Assembly: GCF_001500045.1 (NCBI RefSeq)
Contig: NZ_LQIX01000053.1
Span: 1-64,000 of the forward strand
Origin: Mycobacterium sp. GA-1199
GTDB taxonomy: Bacteria; Actinomycetota; Actinomycetes; Mycobacteriales; Mycobacteriaceae
DNA: 64,000 bases
Reading direction: 5' to 3'
Below the pieces are notes generated by a model, which saw nothing but the letters and a program-made list of their open reading frames with translations, had not been told where the DNA came from and made no database searches. Position 1 is the stretch's first letter. Each line of letters starts with the position of its first letter. Both the position numbers and the translations under genes were made by a program. This document shows positions 9,379 through 18,500 of this stretch, in pieces.

Positions 9379-10235
9379 GCGGTCTCCTCCGCCAGGGCGA
9401 TCAGCGCCGCGCGCACCAGATCGGGTCGCTCGTCGACGATGAAGTGGCTGGCGTCGACCGTCTCCAGTCGATAGTCGTCGGCGTTGGCGGTTTCGGCGGC
9501 CACCCACGACGGGTGCACCGCCGCATCGCCGAGTCCGAACAGCGCGCGGATCGGTACCGTCGCCCGTCGCGTTTCAGGGTTTCGCGCGCTGCCCAGTAGT
9601 TCTTTGGTGAGGAAGGTCCGGTACGTGTCACGCGCGGCCCTGGCGCACACCGGGTCACGGAACCGGTCCGCGAAGATGTGGATGTCAGCCTTGGACATGT
9701 TCGAGCCGATGCCGAAGATCATCGACTCGATGAACGGCGTGCGGCGCTGCACCAGCACACCGGCCGTCGCGATCGGGATCTGGTAGGCGAAGCGCCACAG
9801 CCGGGGCAACACATGGCGCGTCGACAACCACGGGTAGGCCATATTGCAGGCCAGGAAGCCGTCGAATCGCTCCGGTGCTCGCAGGATCATCAGATACCCG
9901 ACGAAGGCGCCCCAGTCGTGAGCCAGCAGCAGCACCCGATCGAGGCCCAACTCATCCATGAGGGCGAGCACGTCCGAGGCGACATCCTCCTTGGCCCACC
10001 GGTGCGGCGGTGGGCCGGACCAGCCGTAACCCGGCAGGTCGGGCGCGATGATCCGGAATCCCGCCGGCGGATCGGCGAGCAGGTCACGGTATGCCCAGTG
10101 ATGCTGCGGCCAACCGTGAAGGGCCAATACCGGGCGTCCATCGGCGGGTCCGGCTTCGGTGATGTGGAAGCGCACACCGCGAGCGGTGACATGAGAGCGA
10201 CGCGCCCCTTCGATCGATGGAGGAGCAGAAGCCAT
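9375..10235 (-). CDS. Alpha/beta hydrolase, epoxide hydrolase/dehalogenase-like
   Basis: This 286-residue alpha/beta hydrolase shows the oxyanion motif LHGWPQHHW (about 40), a nucleophile elbow HDWGAF with Asp as nucleophile (about 107), and a C-terminal His in VDASHFIVDERPD. Asp as nucleophile and HGWP favour epoxide hydrolase or haloalkane dehalogenase chemistry over esterase. The cap region (LSTRHVLPRLWRFAYQIPI) gives no substrate clue. Divergent from the acyl-CoA synthetase 40 nt away, and sharing the CTAG at its stop with kdpD. Physiological substrate unknown. Confidence 0.82.
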   Translation of the reverse strand: MASAPPSIEGARRSHVTARGVRFHITEAGPADGRPVLALHGWPQHHWAYRDLLADPPAGFRIIAPDLPGYGWSGPPPHRWAKEDVASDVLALMDELGLDRVLLLAHDWGAFVGYLMILRAPERFDGFLACNMAYPWLSTRHVLPRLWRFAYQIPIATAGVLVQRRTPFIESMIFGIGSNMSKADIHIFADRFRDPVCARAARDTYRTFLTKELLGSARNPETRRATVPIRALFGLGDAAVHPSWVAAETANADDYRLETVDASHFIVDERPDLVRAALIALAEETA

Positions 10236-10275
10236 AACGCGACTATAGGAACTGCCGTCGCGCTACCGTGCCGGT

Positions 10276-12144
10276 ATGGCCGGTTACCGAGCGCTGTTCG
10301 ACGCCAGCATCGCTGATCCACAAGGCTTCTGGGCCCAGGCCGCACGCGCGGTGACGTGGACCCGCGAACCAAAGGAGATCCTCGACGACTCCAATCCGCC
10401 GTTCTACCGGTGGTTCGCCGACGGCGAGCTGAACACCTGTTTCAACGCGCTCGACAGACATGTCGACGACGGCCGAGGCGATCAACCGGCGCTGATCTAC
10501 GACTCACCGGTCACCGGGACACAACGCACGTACACCTTCGGTGAACTGCGCGATGCGACTGCGAAATTCGCCGGTGGGCTACGCGGGCTAGGAGTCGAAA
10601 AGGGCGACCGCGTGGTGATCTACATGCCGATGATCCCCGAGGCGGTGATCGCCATGCTGGCGTGTGCGCGCCTGGGGGCGATCCACTCGGTCGTGTTCGG
10701 CGGGTTCGCCGCGCACGAGCTCGCGGCGCGCATCGATGACGCGCAACCCAAGGTCGTCGTCTCCGCGTCCTGCGGTATCGAACCGTCCCGCACAGTCGCC
10801 TACAAACCGATGCTGGACGCAGCACTCGAGATGTCCGAGCACCCGCCGCGCAACTGCGTCATCGTGCAACGCGACCGACAGCGCTGCGAACTGGCTCCCG
10901 ACCGCGACCTCGATTGGGAGGACGTGGCGGTCGCCGCGCCCGTCGACCCCGTGCCGGTCGCCGCAACCGATCCGCTGTATGTGCTGTACACATCCGGGAC
11001 CACGGGCAAGCCCAAAGGCATCGTGCGCGACAACGGCGGGCATGCGGTGGCGCTGCTCTGGAGCATGCGAAACATCTACGACATCACGCCGGGCGAAGTC
11101 TTCTGGGCCGCATCCGATGTCGGCTGGGTGGTCGGCCACTCCTACATCGTGTACGGACCGCTGCTGCTGGGCGCCACGACGGTGCTCTACGAGGGCAAGC
11201 CGGTCGGCACGCCGGACCCGGGTGCGTTCTGGCGGGTCGCATCCGAGCACGGGGTCAAGGCACTGTTCACCGCGCCGACGGCGGTGCGCGCGATCCGCAA
11301 GGAGGACCCCGACGGCGAGTACATCGGCCGCTACGACCTGTCGAAGATGAAGTACCTGTTCCAGGCCGGCGAGCGACTCGACCCGGACACCTACGAGTGG
11401 TCGGCGCGCAAACTCGGCATCCCCGTCGTCGACCACTGGTGGCAGACCGAAACCGGGTGGGCGATCGCCGCCAATCCGATGGGTTTCGAACCAATGCCGA
11501 TCAAACCGGGATCGCCGACCGTTCCCATGCCCGGCTACGACGTGCAGACCCTGCACGTCGACGGCTCACCCTGCGCGGCCAACGAGGAAGGCGACATCTG
11601 CATCCGGCTACCGCTGCCGCCGGGCACCCTGTCCACCCTGTGGGGCGACGACGACCGGTACAAGGCCGGCTACCTGTCGGAGCATCCCGGCTACTACCTC
11701 ACCGGCGACGGTGGATATCTCGACGAGGACGGCTACCTGTTCGTGATGGGCCGTATCGACGACGTCATCAACGTCGCAGGACACCGGTTGTCGACGGGAT
11801 CCATCGAAGCCGTGCTGGCCACGCACCCGGCGGTAGCGGAGTGCGCCGTCATCGGGGTGCGTGACGACATCAAGGGTCAGGTGCCGCGGGGTTTCGTGGT
11901 GCTGAAGTCGGGCGCTTCGGCCGACGGGCTCGCCGAGCAGCTCATCGAATCGGTGCGCGAGAACATCGGCGCCGTAGCCAGTTTCAAGCTTGTCGACGTC
12001 GTACCCGCGTTACCGAAGACCCGGTCGGGGAAGATCCTGCGCAAGACGATGCGGGGCATCGCCCACGGCCGTGAGGAGCCGTTGCCGTCCACGATCGAAG
12101 ATCCCGCGGTGATCGAAGCGCTCAAACCGATCCTGAAGAACTGA
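10276..12144 (+). CDS. Propionyl/acetyl-CoA synthetase (PrpE-like)
   Basis: This 622-residue AMP-forming acyl-CoA synthetase carries the P-loop YTSGTTGKPKGIVRDNGGHAVAL (about 236), the WWQTETGW motif, adenylate motif YLTGDGGYLDEDGYLF, and the C-terminal lysine region LPKTRSGKILRKT. The IVRDNGG sequence after the P-loop and the length match PrpE, which activates propionate with ATP and CoA; acetate activity is also possible. A second, shorter acetyl-CoA synthetase is encoded at 40612. No methylcitrate or methylmalonyl genes are nearby. Confidence 0.85.
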   Translation: MAGYRALFDASIADPQGFWAQAARAVTWTREPKEILDDSNPPFYRWFADGELNTCFNALDRHVDDGRGDQPALIYDSPVTGTQRTYTFGELRDATAKFAGGLRGLGVEKGDRVVIYMPMIPEAVIAMLACARLGAIHSVVFGGFAAHELAARIDDAQPKVVVSASCGIEPSRTVAYKPMLDAALEMSEHPPRNCVIVQRDRQRCELAPDRDLDWEDVAVAAPVDPVPVAATDPLYVLYTSGTTGKPKGIVRDNGGHAVALLWSMRNIYDITPGEVFWAASDVGWVVGHSYIVYGPLLLGATTVLYEGKPVGTPDPGAFWRVASEHGVKALFTAPTAVRAIRKEDPDGEYIGRYDLSKMKYLFQAGERLDPDTYEWSARKLGIPVVDHWWQTETGWAIAANPMGFEPMPIKPGSPTVPMPGYDVQTLHVDGSPCAANEEGDICIRLPLPPGTLSTLWGDDDRYKAGYLSEHPGYYLTGDGGYLDEDGYLFVMGRIDDVINVAGHRLSTGSIEAVLATHPAVAECAVIGVRDDIKGQVPRGFVVLKSGASADGLAEQLIESVRENIGAVASFKLVDVVPALPKTRSGKILRKTMRGIAHGREEPLPSTIEDPAVIEALKPILKN

Positions 12145-12171
12145 GCCACTCCGATCCCGTTCGCATCGGCC

Positions 12172-12177
12172 TATATT
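12172..12177 (+). promoter_or_regulatory. -10 element TATATT before the metallothionein-like gene
   Basis: TATATT differs from the TATAAT consensus at one position and sits 28 nt after the synthetase stop. Transcription would begin around 12183-12185, which is where the hairpin at 12183-12218 starts. No convincing -35 is seen, which is common in mycobacteria. Inferred, not measured. Confidence 0.45.
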
Positions 12178-12182
12178 CGGAG

Positions 12183-12218
12183 GTGAGTCCGTGCCTGACC
12201 GAAAGCAGGCCGGCTCAC
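12183..12218 (+). promoter_or_regulatory. 5' leader hairpin (or terminator of the synthetase gene)
   Basis: The arms GTGAG-T-CCG-T-GCCTG (12183-12197) and CAGGC-CGG-CTCAC (12206-12218) pair over 13 bp with two single-T bulges and an 8-nt loop ACCGAAAG. It ends 4 nt before the AAAGGAG ribosome site (12222-12228) of the 35-codon gene. There is no U-tract, so a leader structure is at least as likely as a terminator. Confidence 0.55.
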
Positions 12219-12238
12219 GACAAAGGAGTCGATTCGCG

Positions 12239-12346
12239 ATGCGTACATCTGCGGTCAAGGCCAAGAGCGGCTGTACCTGCCACTGCCACAAGTGCGATCA
12301 GGGTCATCACTGCGGGAACCCGCCGAACTGCTACATCAAGAAATAG
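12239..12346 (+). CDS. 35-residue Cys/His-rich metallothionein-like protein
   Basis: A strong ribosome site, AAAGGAG (12222-12228), precedes this ATG by 10 nt. The 35 residues contain six cysteines and four histidines in the middle 20 positions: CTCHCHKC (12-19), HHC (23-25) and NPPNC (27-31), flanked by lysines. The density and CxC/CxxC spacing are those of a metal-binding metallothionein, probably for Cu(I) or Zn. It does not match my recollection of M. tuberculosis MymT. It has its own candidate promoter and leader hairpin. Metal, regulator and family are unproven; that it is a real translated gene is well supported. Confidence 0.7.
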   Translation: MRTSAVKAKSGCTCHCHKCDQGHHCGNPPNCYIKK

Positions 12347-12363
12347 GCCATCAGGAAAAGACC

Positions 12364-12474
12364 ATGCCCCACGGCATCGGCTCAGGTTCGCTCGCAGCAC
12401 TGAGCCGCATGTCTTCGTTGCGGCGGATCGCCAAACCACGTTTGCATGCCTTTTCGCCGGGTAGCCATCGCTGA
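12364..12474 (+). CDS. Possible 36-residue basic small protein
   Basis: An ATG 17 nt after the metallothionein-like stop, preceded by AGGAAAAG, opens a 36-codon frame (MPHGIGSGSLAALSRMSSLRR...). The product is basic with no cysteines and no recognised domain. It could be co-transcribed with the metallothionein-like gene, or the stretch may simply be leader for the DUF4383 gene at 12497. Codon use is not decisive at this length. Confidence 0.25.
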   Translation: MPHGIGSGSLAALSRMSSLRRIAKPRLHAFSPGSHR

Positions 12475-12496
12475 CCTCGACGAAAGGAAAACGACG

Positions 12497-12982
12497 ATGG
12501 TCAGCAGTCATCCGCCGGGCCGATCGGCCGCGACGCGCTACGGCACGCCTGTGCAGAAGGCAGCACTCGCCGTCGGCGCAGTGTTCTTGCTGGTCGGCAT
12601 CCTGGGCTTCATTCCGGGGATCACGACGAACTACGACACCATGACGTTCGCCGGGCATCACTCCGGAGCCATGTTGCTCGGGATCTTCAACGTCTCGATC
12701 CTGCACAACCTCGTGCACCTGCTGTTCGGTGTGGCCGGGGTCTTGATGGCGCGCACGTTCGATGCGGCCCGCATCTATCTGATCGGCGGCGGCGTCATCT
12801 ACCTGCTTCTCTTCTTGTACGGCCTGGTCATCGACCATGACAGCGCGGCGAACTTCGTGCCGTTGAACACCGCCGACAATTGGCTTCATCTGATCCTCGG
12901 GGTCGGAATGATCGCGCTGGGTGTGCTGCTGTCGCGCCGGGTCATCGACGCCAACACCCCGTTGAACCGCAACACCCGGTAA
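12497..12982 (+). CDS. DUF4383 membrane protein
   Basis: The 161-residue protein has four predicted membrane helices (about 22-42, 58-80, 88-108, 125-148) and the family pattern LGFIPGITTNYDTM...HHSGAMLLGIFNVSILHNLVHLLFGVAGVLMAR. DUF4383 proteins are actinobacterial membrane proteins of unknown function. ATG 12497 is chosen because AAAGGAA lies just upstream. The next gene encodes a second, shorter member of the same family. Confidence 0.8.
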   Translation: MVSSHPPGRSAATRYGTPVQKAALAVGAVFLLVGILGFIPGITTNYDTMTFAGHHSGAMLLGIFNVSILHNLVHLLFGVAGVLMARTFDAARIYLIGGGVIYLLLFLYGLVIDHDSAANFVPLNTADNWLHLILGVGMIALGVLLSRRVIDANTPLNRNTR

Positions 12983-13070
12983 GCGTCCACGCCGCCTACG
13001 CCGGTTAGCGTCCACGCCCGGCGGGTATCACCTGCGAGTCCGTCAACATGGGCTCGGACGGAGGCGAGGC

Positions 13071-13493
13071 ATGGCAAGGACACCGAAGTACATGGCCGTG
13101 CAGGGGGCCGCGCTGATCATCGGCGTGGCGCTGATCCTTCTCGGCGCCCTCGGCTTCATCCCGGGCGTGACCCAGGATTACGACCGGCTGGCGTGGGCCG
13201 ACCACCGATCCGGGGCCACCCTGCTCGGCATGATCTCGGTGTCCGGACTGGGCAACGTGGTCAACCTGGTGATCGGCGCACTGGGCCTCGTGATGGCGCG
13301 CACGTACGCCGCCGCTCGGGCCTACTTTCTCGGCGCCGGGCTGGCCTACTTCGCGCTGTTGGTGTACGGATACGTGGTGGCCAGCGCGTTCGACTGGATG
13401 TGGTTCGGCCTGGGTGTCGTCATGTCGATTCTCGGGTTGACGCTCGCGGGGCAGCACGACCCGACCAAGCGGCGCAGGAGAATTCGCGCCTAG
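13071..13493 (+). CDS. DUF4383 membrane protein, second copy
   Basis: At 140 residues, this paralogue of the upstream gene keeps GALGFIPGVTQDYDRL, HRSGATLLGMISVSGLGNVVNLVIG and GLVMARTYAAARAYFL, and has four predicted helices. It lacks the longer third loop of its neighbour. Function unknown. It is separated from the first copy by 88 nt that contain the 11-mer GCGTCCACGCC twice (12983-12993 and 13008-13018), and from the ZIP-like gene by 9 nt, so it is probably co-transcribed with the latter. Confidence 0.8.
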   Translation: MARTPKYMAVQGAALIIGVALILLGALGFIPGVTQDYDRLAWADHRSGATLLGMISVSGLGNVVNLVIGALGLVMARTYAAARAYFLGAGLAYFALLVYGYVVASAFDWMWFGLGVVMSILGLTLAGQHDPTKRRRRIRA

Positions 13494-13502
13494 GCTGATG
13501 CG

Positions 13503-14207
13503 ATGCTCACCGCATTGCTCTGGGGCGGCATCGCGGCATCCTCGTTGGTCATCGGCGCACTGGCCGGGGTCGGACGCGACTGGAACGCTCGGCTGATCGG
13601 GTTGGTGCTCGGCTTCGGCGCCGGAGCGTTGGTGGCCAGCATCTCGTTCGAACTGGCCGAGGAGGGCTTCCACGTCGGCGGGGCGGTTCCGGTCGCCCTG
13701 GGTCTGGCGGTCGGAGGTGTCGCGTTCTTCCTCGCCGACATGGGGGTCGCCCGGATCGGCGGCCGAGGCACAGGCGCGGCGGGTCTGCCCCTCGCGCTCG
13801 GTGCATTGCTCGACGGCATCCCCGAGCAAGCGGTGCTGGGCATCGGGATCGCCGCTGGCGGTGCGGTGAGCGTCTCGCTGCTGGTCGCGATATTCGTCTC
13901 GAACCTTCCAGAGGCGATCGGATCGGCCAGCGATCTGAAGGCGGCAGGCACGCCGCGGCGGCGGATCGTGTTCGGCTGGATCGCCGTGGCGCTGCTGTGC
14001 ACACTGGCCACACTGGCGGGGTATCAGTTCCAGGAAACCGCGGGCAGCCAATTGCAAGGCGGAATAGACGGTTTCGCCGCGGGCGCCCTGTTGGTCATGC
14101 TCGTGACGTCGATGATTCCCGAAGCGACCGAGAAGGCTCGGGAACAGGCGGGGTTGGCCGCGGTGCTGGGCTTCGCCGTCGCGGCCGGCCTGTCCCTCAG
14201 TAGCTAG
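13503..14207 (+). CDS. ZIP-family-like metal transporter, divergent
   Basis: This 234-residue hydrophobic protein has about eight predicted helices and ZIP-like topology. The two signature motifs, normally HNxPEG and HxxPEG, appear as LDGIPEQ (about 102) and SNLPEA (about 141), so the usual histidine ligands are replaced. It may therefore not carry Zn or Fe in the standard way. It starts 9 nt after the DUF4383 gene. Family membership is likely; substrate is not predictable. Confidence 0.65.
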   Translation: MLTALLWGGIAASSLVIGALAGVGRDWNARLIGLVLGFGAGALVASISFELAEEGFHVGGAVPVALGLAVGGVAFFLADMGVARIGGRGTGAAGLPLALGALLDGIPEQAVLGIGIAAGGAVSVSLLVAIFVSNLPEAIGSASDLKAAGTPRRRIVFGWIAVALLCTLATLAGYQFQETAGSQLQGGIDGFAAGALLVMLVTSMIPEATEKAREQAGLAAVLGFAVAAGLSLSS

Positions 14208-14285
14208 ACCGAGCGTAATTCCTTGCGCTGCAGTGCTTCACCCGAAAGACATGCGAGCGTTGCAGATAAGTGGTTGTCTGGACGA

Positions 14286-15506
14286 GTGAGTACGGCGACT
14301 ACGCCGCACACCGGCGCGCGGCGGGGCATCAACTTGGCGCTGGCCACGTGGGTCTCGGCCATCAACTTCTGGGCATGGAACATGATCGGCCCGCTGTCGA
14401 CCACATACGCGGGCGATTTGTCATTGAGCAGTTCCGAGGCCTCGATGCTGGTGGCGACACCGATCCTGGTGGGCGCGCTCGGGCGGATCGTCGTGGGTTC
14501 GCTGACCGACCGGTTCGGCGGGCGCGCCTTGTTCATCGCAATCTCCTTGATCTCGATCGTGCCGGTGCTGGCGGTCGGCGCCGCGGGTTCGGCGGGGTCG
14601 TATCCGATGCTGCTGGTGTGCGGGTTCTTCCTGGGCATCGCGGGCACGATCTTCGCCGTCGGGATTCCGTTCGCGAACAACTGGTACGACCCCTCGCGGC
14701 GCGGATTCGCGACCGGGGTCTTCGGGATGGGGATGGTGGGCACCGCGCTCTCGGCGTTCTTCACACCCCGGTTCGTGGGCTGGTTCGGGCTCTTCTTCAC
14801 CCATGTGATCATCGCGGTCGCGTTGGCGATCACCGCGGTGTTGTGCCTGCTGTTGATGCGCGACTCACCGACCTTCGCGCCCAACACCGACCGGGTGATG
14901 CCCAAGCTGAAGGCGGCTGCCAAACTTCGCGTCACCTGGGAGATGTCCTTCCTCTACGCGATCGTGTTCGGCGGGTTCGTGGCGTTCAGCAACTATCTGC
15001 CCACCTACATCAAGACGATCTACCACTTCTCGGCCGTCGACGCCGGCGCGCGCACGGCGGGCTTCGCACTGGCCGCCGTCCTCGCACGTCCGGTCGGCGG
15101 GGCGCTGGCCGACCGCATCGCACCGAAGTACGTCGTTCTGGGCTCCTTCGGCGGCACGGCGCTGATGGCGACGATCGCCATACTTCAGCCGCCACCGGAT
15201 GTGTGGTCGGCCGTCACCTTCATCGCGCTGGCGGTGTTCCTCGGTGTCGGCACCGGCGGCGTGTTCGCCTGGGTGGCCCGGCGGTCACCGGCGCAGTCCG
15301 TCGGCTCGATCACCGGAATCGTCTCGGCCGCAGGCGGTTTGGGCGGTTACTTCCCGCCGCTGGTGATGGGCTCCACCTACGACGCGGTCGAGAACGACTA
15401 CTCCGTCGGACTGATCCTGCTCGTGGTGACCGCGTTGATCGCGTTCGCTTACACCGCACTGCGGCTGCACGCTCATGAGCCGCAACCGAAGGAGGCCACA
15501 CGGTGA
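14286..15506 (+). CDS. narK: Nitrate/nitrite transporter, NarK-type MFS
   Basis: This MFS protein has about 12 helices, 406 residues from GTG 14286. NarK features include the Trp/Asn-rich first helix (LATWVSAINFWAWNMIGPLS), the loop GRIVVGSLTDRFGGR, and glycine-rich nitrate signatures (GIAGTIFAVGIPFANNWY, GIVSAAGGLGGYFPPLVMG). An in-frame ATG 21 codons upstream is possible, but the alignment starts better at GTG. Its TGA overlaps the GTG of narG, so transporter and reductase form one operon importing nitrate and exporting nitrite. No DosR-type site was found upstream. Confidence 0.88.
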   Translation: MSTATTPHTGARRGINLALATWVSAINFWAWNMIGPLSTTYAGDLSLSSSEASMLVATPILVGALGRIVVGSLTDRFGGRALFIAISLISIVPVLAVGAAGSAGSYPMLLVCGFFLGIAGTIFAVGIPFANNWYDPSRRGFATGVFGMGMVGTALSAFFTPRFVGWFGLFFTHVIIAVALAITAVLCLLLMRDSPTFAPNTDRVMPKLKAAAKLRVTWEMSFLYAIVFGGFVAFSNYLPTYIKTIYHFSAVDAGARTAGFALAAVLARPVGGALADRIAPKYVVLGSFGGTALMATIAILQPPPDVWSAVTFIALAVFLGVGTGGVFAWVARRSPAQSVGSITGIVSAAGGLGGYFPPLVMGSTYDAVENDYSVGLILLVVTALIAFAYTALRLHAHEPQPKEATR

Positions 15507-18500
15507 CGATCACTCCGCCCCACATCGGCGGCCCGATCGAAGAACTGCTCGAGCGCAGCGGCCGGTTCTTCACTCCCGGTGAGGCATCCGACGACGGGCG
15601 GACCATCCACCGTCGCGGCGGCCGCGAAGGCGACATCTTCTATCGCGATCGGTGGAGCCACGACAAGGTGGTCCGCTCGACGCACGGCGTGAACTGCACC
15701 GGCTCGTGCTCGTGGAAGATCTACGTCAAGGACGGCATCATCACCTGGGAGACCCAGGAGACCGATTACCCCTCGGTGGGGCCGGACCGGCCGGAGTACG
15801 AACCGCGTGGCTGTCCGCGCGGCGCGGCGTTCTCCTGGTACACCTATTCGCCGACGCGGGTGCGCTACCCGTACGCGCGCGGCGAACTCGTCCGGATGTA
15901 CCGCGAGGCGAAGTCGCGCGTATCGGATCCGGTCTTCGCGTGGGCCGACATCCAGAACGACCCCGAACGTCGCCGCCGCTATCAACAGGCAAGGGGCAAA
16001 GGCGGTCTGGTGCGGGTCAGTTGGGCCGAGGCGACCGAGATGGTCGCCGCGGCCCACGTGCATGCGATCAAGCAGTACGGACCCGACCGGATCGCGGGGT
16101 TCTCCCCCATCCCCGCGATGTCGATGGTCTCCTTCGCGGCAGGGTCGCGGTTCATCGAGCTGCTCGGTGGCGTGATGACGTCCTTCTACGACTGGTACGC
16201 CGACCTTCCGGTGGCCTCACCGCAGGTCTTCGGCGATCAGACCGACGTACCGGAATCCGGTGACTGGTGGGATGCCTCATATCTGATGATGTGGGGTTCC
16301 AACGTGCCGGTCACCCGCACGCCGGACGCGCACTGGATGACCGAGGTGCGATACCGCGGCACGAAGGTCGTCAGCGTCAGCCCCGACTACGCCGACAACA
16401 CCAAGTTCGCCGACGAGTGGATGCCGTGCGCGGCGGGCACCGACGGTGCGTTGGCCATGGCGATGGGCCACGTGGTGCTCTCGGAATTCTTTGTCAAACA
16501 GCGTGTTCCGTTCTTCGTCGACTATGTCCGCAAGTTCACCGATCTGCCGTTCCTGGTCAAGCTCGAGGAGCGCGACGGCAGGCTCGTCCCCGGTAAGAAC
16601 CTGACCGCGGCCGACCTCGGCGGCCAAGCCGCGGCGCAGGAGAACGCGGCCTTCAAACCGGTATTCCTCGACGCGGCGACCGACTCCGTCGCCGTACCGC
16701 ACGGCTCGTTGGGATTCCGCTTCGGCGACGACGGCGTCACCAAGTGGAACCTCGAACTGGGCGAACTCGTCCCGGCGTTGACGGTGCTCTTCACCGAGGG
16801 CGGTGAGACGGCCGAGGTGGTGTTGCCGCGATTCGACACGTTCGACGGCCACGGCGAGACGCTGAGCCGCGGCGTGCCGGTGCGACGGGTCGGCGAACAC
16901 CTGGTGTGCACGGTGTTCGACCTCATGCTGGCGCACTACGGTGTGGCTCGGCCGGACCTACCCGGCGACTGGCCTACCGGCTACTACGATCCCAAGCCGT
17001 ACACCCCCGCCTGGCAGGAGTCGATCACCGGCGTGGCTGCCTCACAGGCCATTCGGATCGCCACCGAATTCGCCCGCAACGCCGAAGAATCCGGTGGCCG
17101 GTCGATGATCATCATGGGTGCCGGCATATGCCAGTGGTTCCACGGCGACGCCACCTACCGGGCGGTGCTGGCGCTGGTGTTGCTCACCGGCGCGATGGGG
17201 CGCAACGGCGGCGGCTGGGCGCACTATGTCGGACAGGAGAAGTGCCGCCCGGTGACGGGATGGTCGGCGCTGGCCATGGCCACCGACTGGGCGCGGCCGC
17301 CGCGACAGATGCCTGGCACGTCGTACTGGTACGTCCACACCGATCAGTGGCGTTACGACGGCTACCGGGCCGATGCGCTGTCGAGCCCGCTGGGCCGCGG
17401 CCGGTTCCGCGACCGGCACACCATGGACGTGCTCGCCGCGTCGACCGCGATGGGCTGGAGCCCGTTCTACCCGCAGTTCGACCGCTCGAGCCTCGACGTC
17501 GCCGACGAGGCCCGCGCCGCCGGTCAGGACATCTCCACCTATGTCACCGAGAAGCTCGCGCAAGGCGACCTCAAACTGGCCGTCACCGACCCGGACAACC
17601 CGGCCAACTGGCCTCGAGTGCTGTCGGTCTGGCGGGCCAACCTGCTGGGGTCGTCGAGTAAGGGCAACGAGTACTTCCTGCGCCATCTGCTGGGCACCGA
17701 CTCGAACCTCCAGGCCGAGACGACTCCGGAAGCCATGCGGCCCAACGACATAACGTGGACCGACGACCTCCCCGAGGGCAAACTCGACATGCTGATGTCG
17801 ATCGACTTCCGGATGACCTCGACGACGTTGCTGTCCGACGTGGTGCTGCCCGCGGCCACCTGGTACGAGAAGCACGACCTGTCCAGCACCGACATGCACC
17901 CGTACATACACGCGTTCAACCCCGCCGTCGACCCGCCGTGGGAAACCCATTCCGACTTCGAGGCCTTCGGCGCGATCGCGCGGGTGTTCAGCGCGCTGGC
18001 GGCCAAGCATCTGGGTGTGCGGTCCGACGTGGTGCTCGGCGCGATGCAGCACGACACTCCCGGCGCGATGGCGTATCCCGGTGGTATCGAGAAGGATTGG
18101 CGCACCGACGGGAGCGTCCCGGTACCCGGTAAGACGATGGGACCGATCGCCGTCGTCGAGCGTGACTATCCGGCGATCGCCGAGAAATGGGCGGCGCTGG
18201 GACCCCTCGTCGAGAAGCTGGGGCTGACCACCAAGGGTGTGACCGTCCGACCCGACAAGGAGGTCGAGGAACTGGCGGCCAAGTTCGGGGTGATGAACTC
18301 CGGTCGCGCAGAAGGCCGACCGGCGATCAACACCGCAGAACGGATGGCCGAGGCGATCCTGGCACTGTCGGGCACCAGCAACGGGCGGTTGGCCGTCGAA
18401 GGGTTCCGCGAATTGGAGCGGCGGACCGGGCGCCGACTGGTCCATCTGGCCGGCGGCAGCGAAGAGCGCCGCATCACGTTCGCCGACACCCAGGCGCGGC

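Noticed and set aside
12239..12346. Calling the Cys-rich peptide MymT
   Set aside because: Length and Cys spacing differ from M. tuberculosis MymT as I remember it, so no gene name was given.
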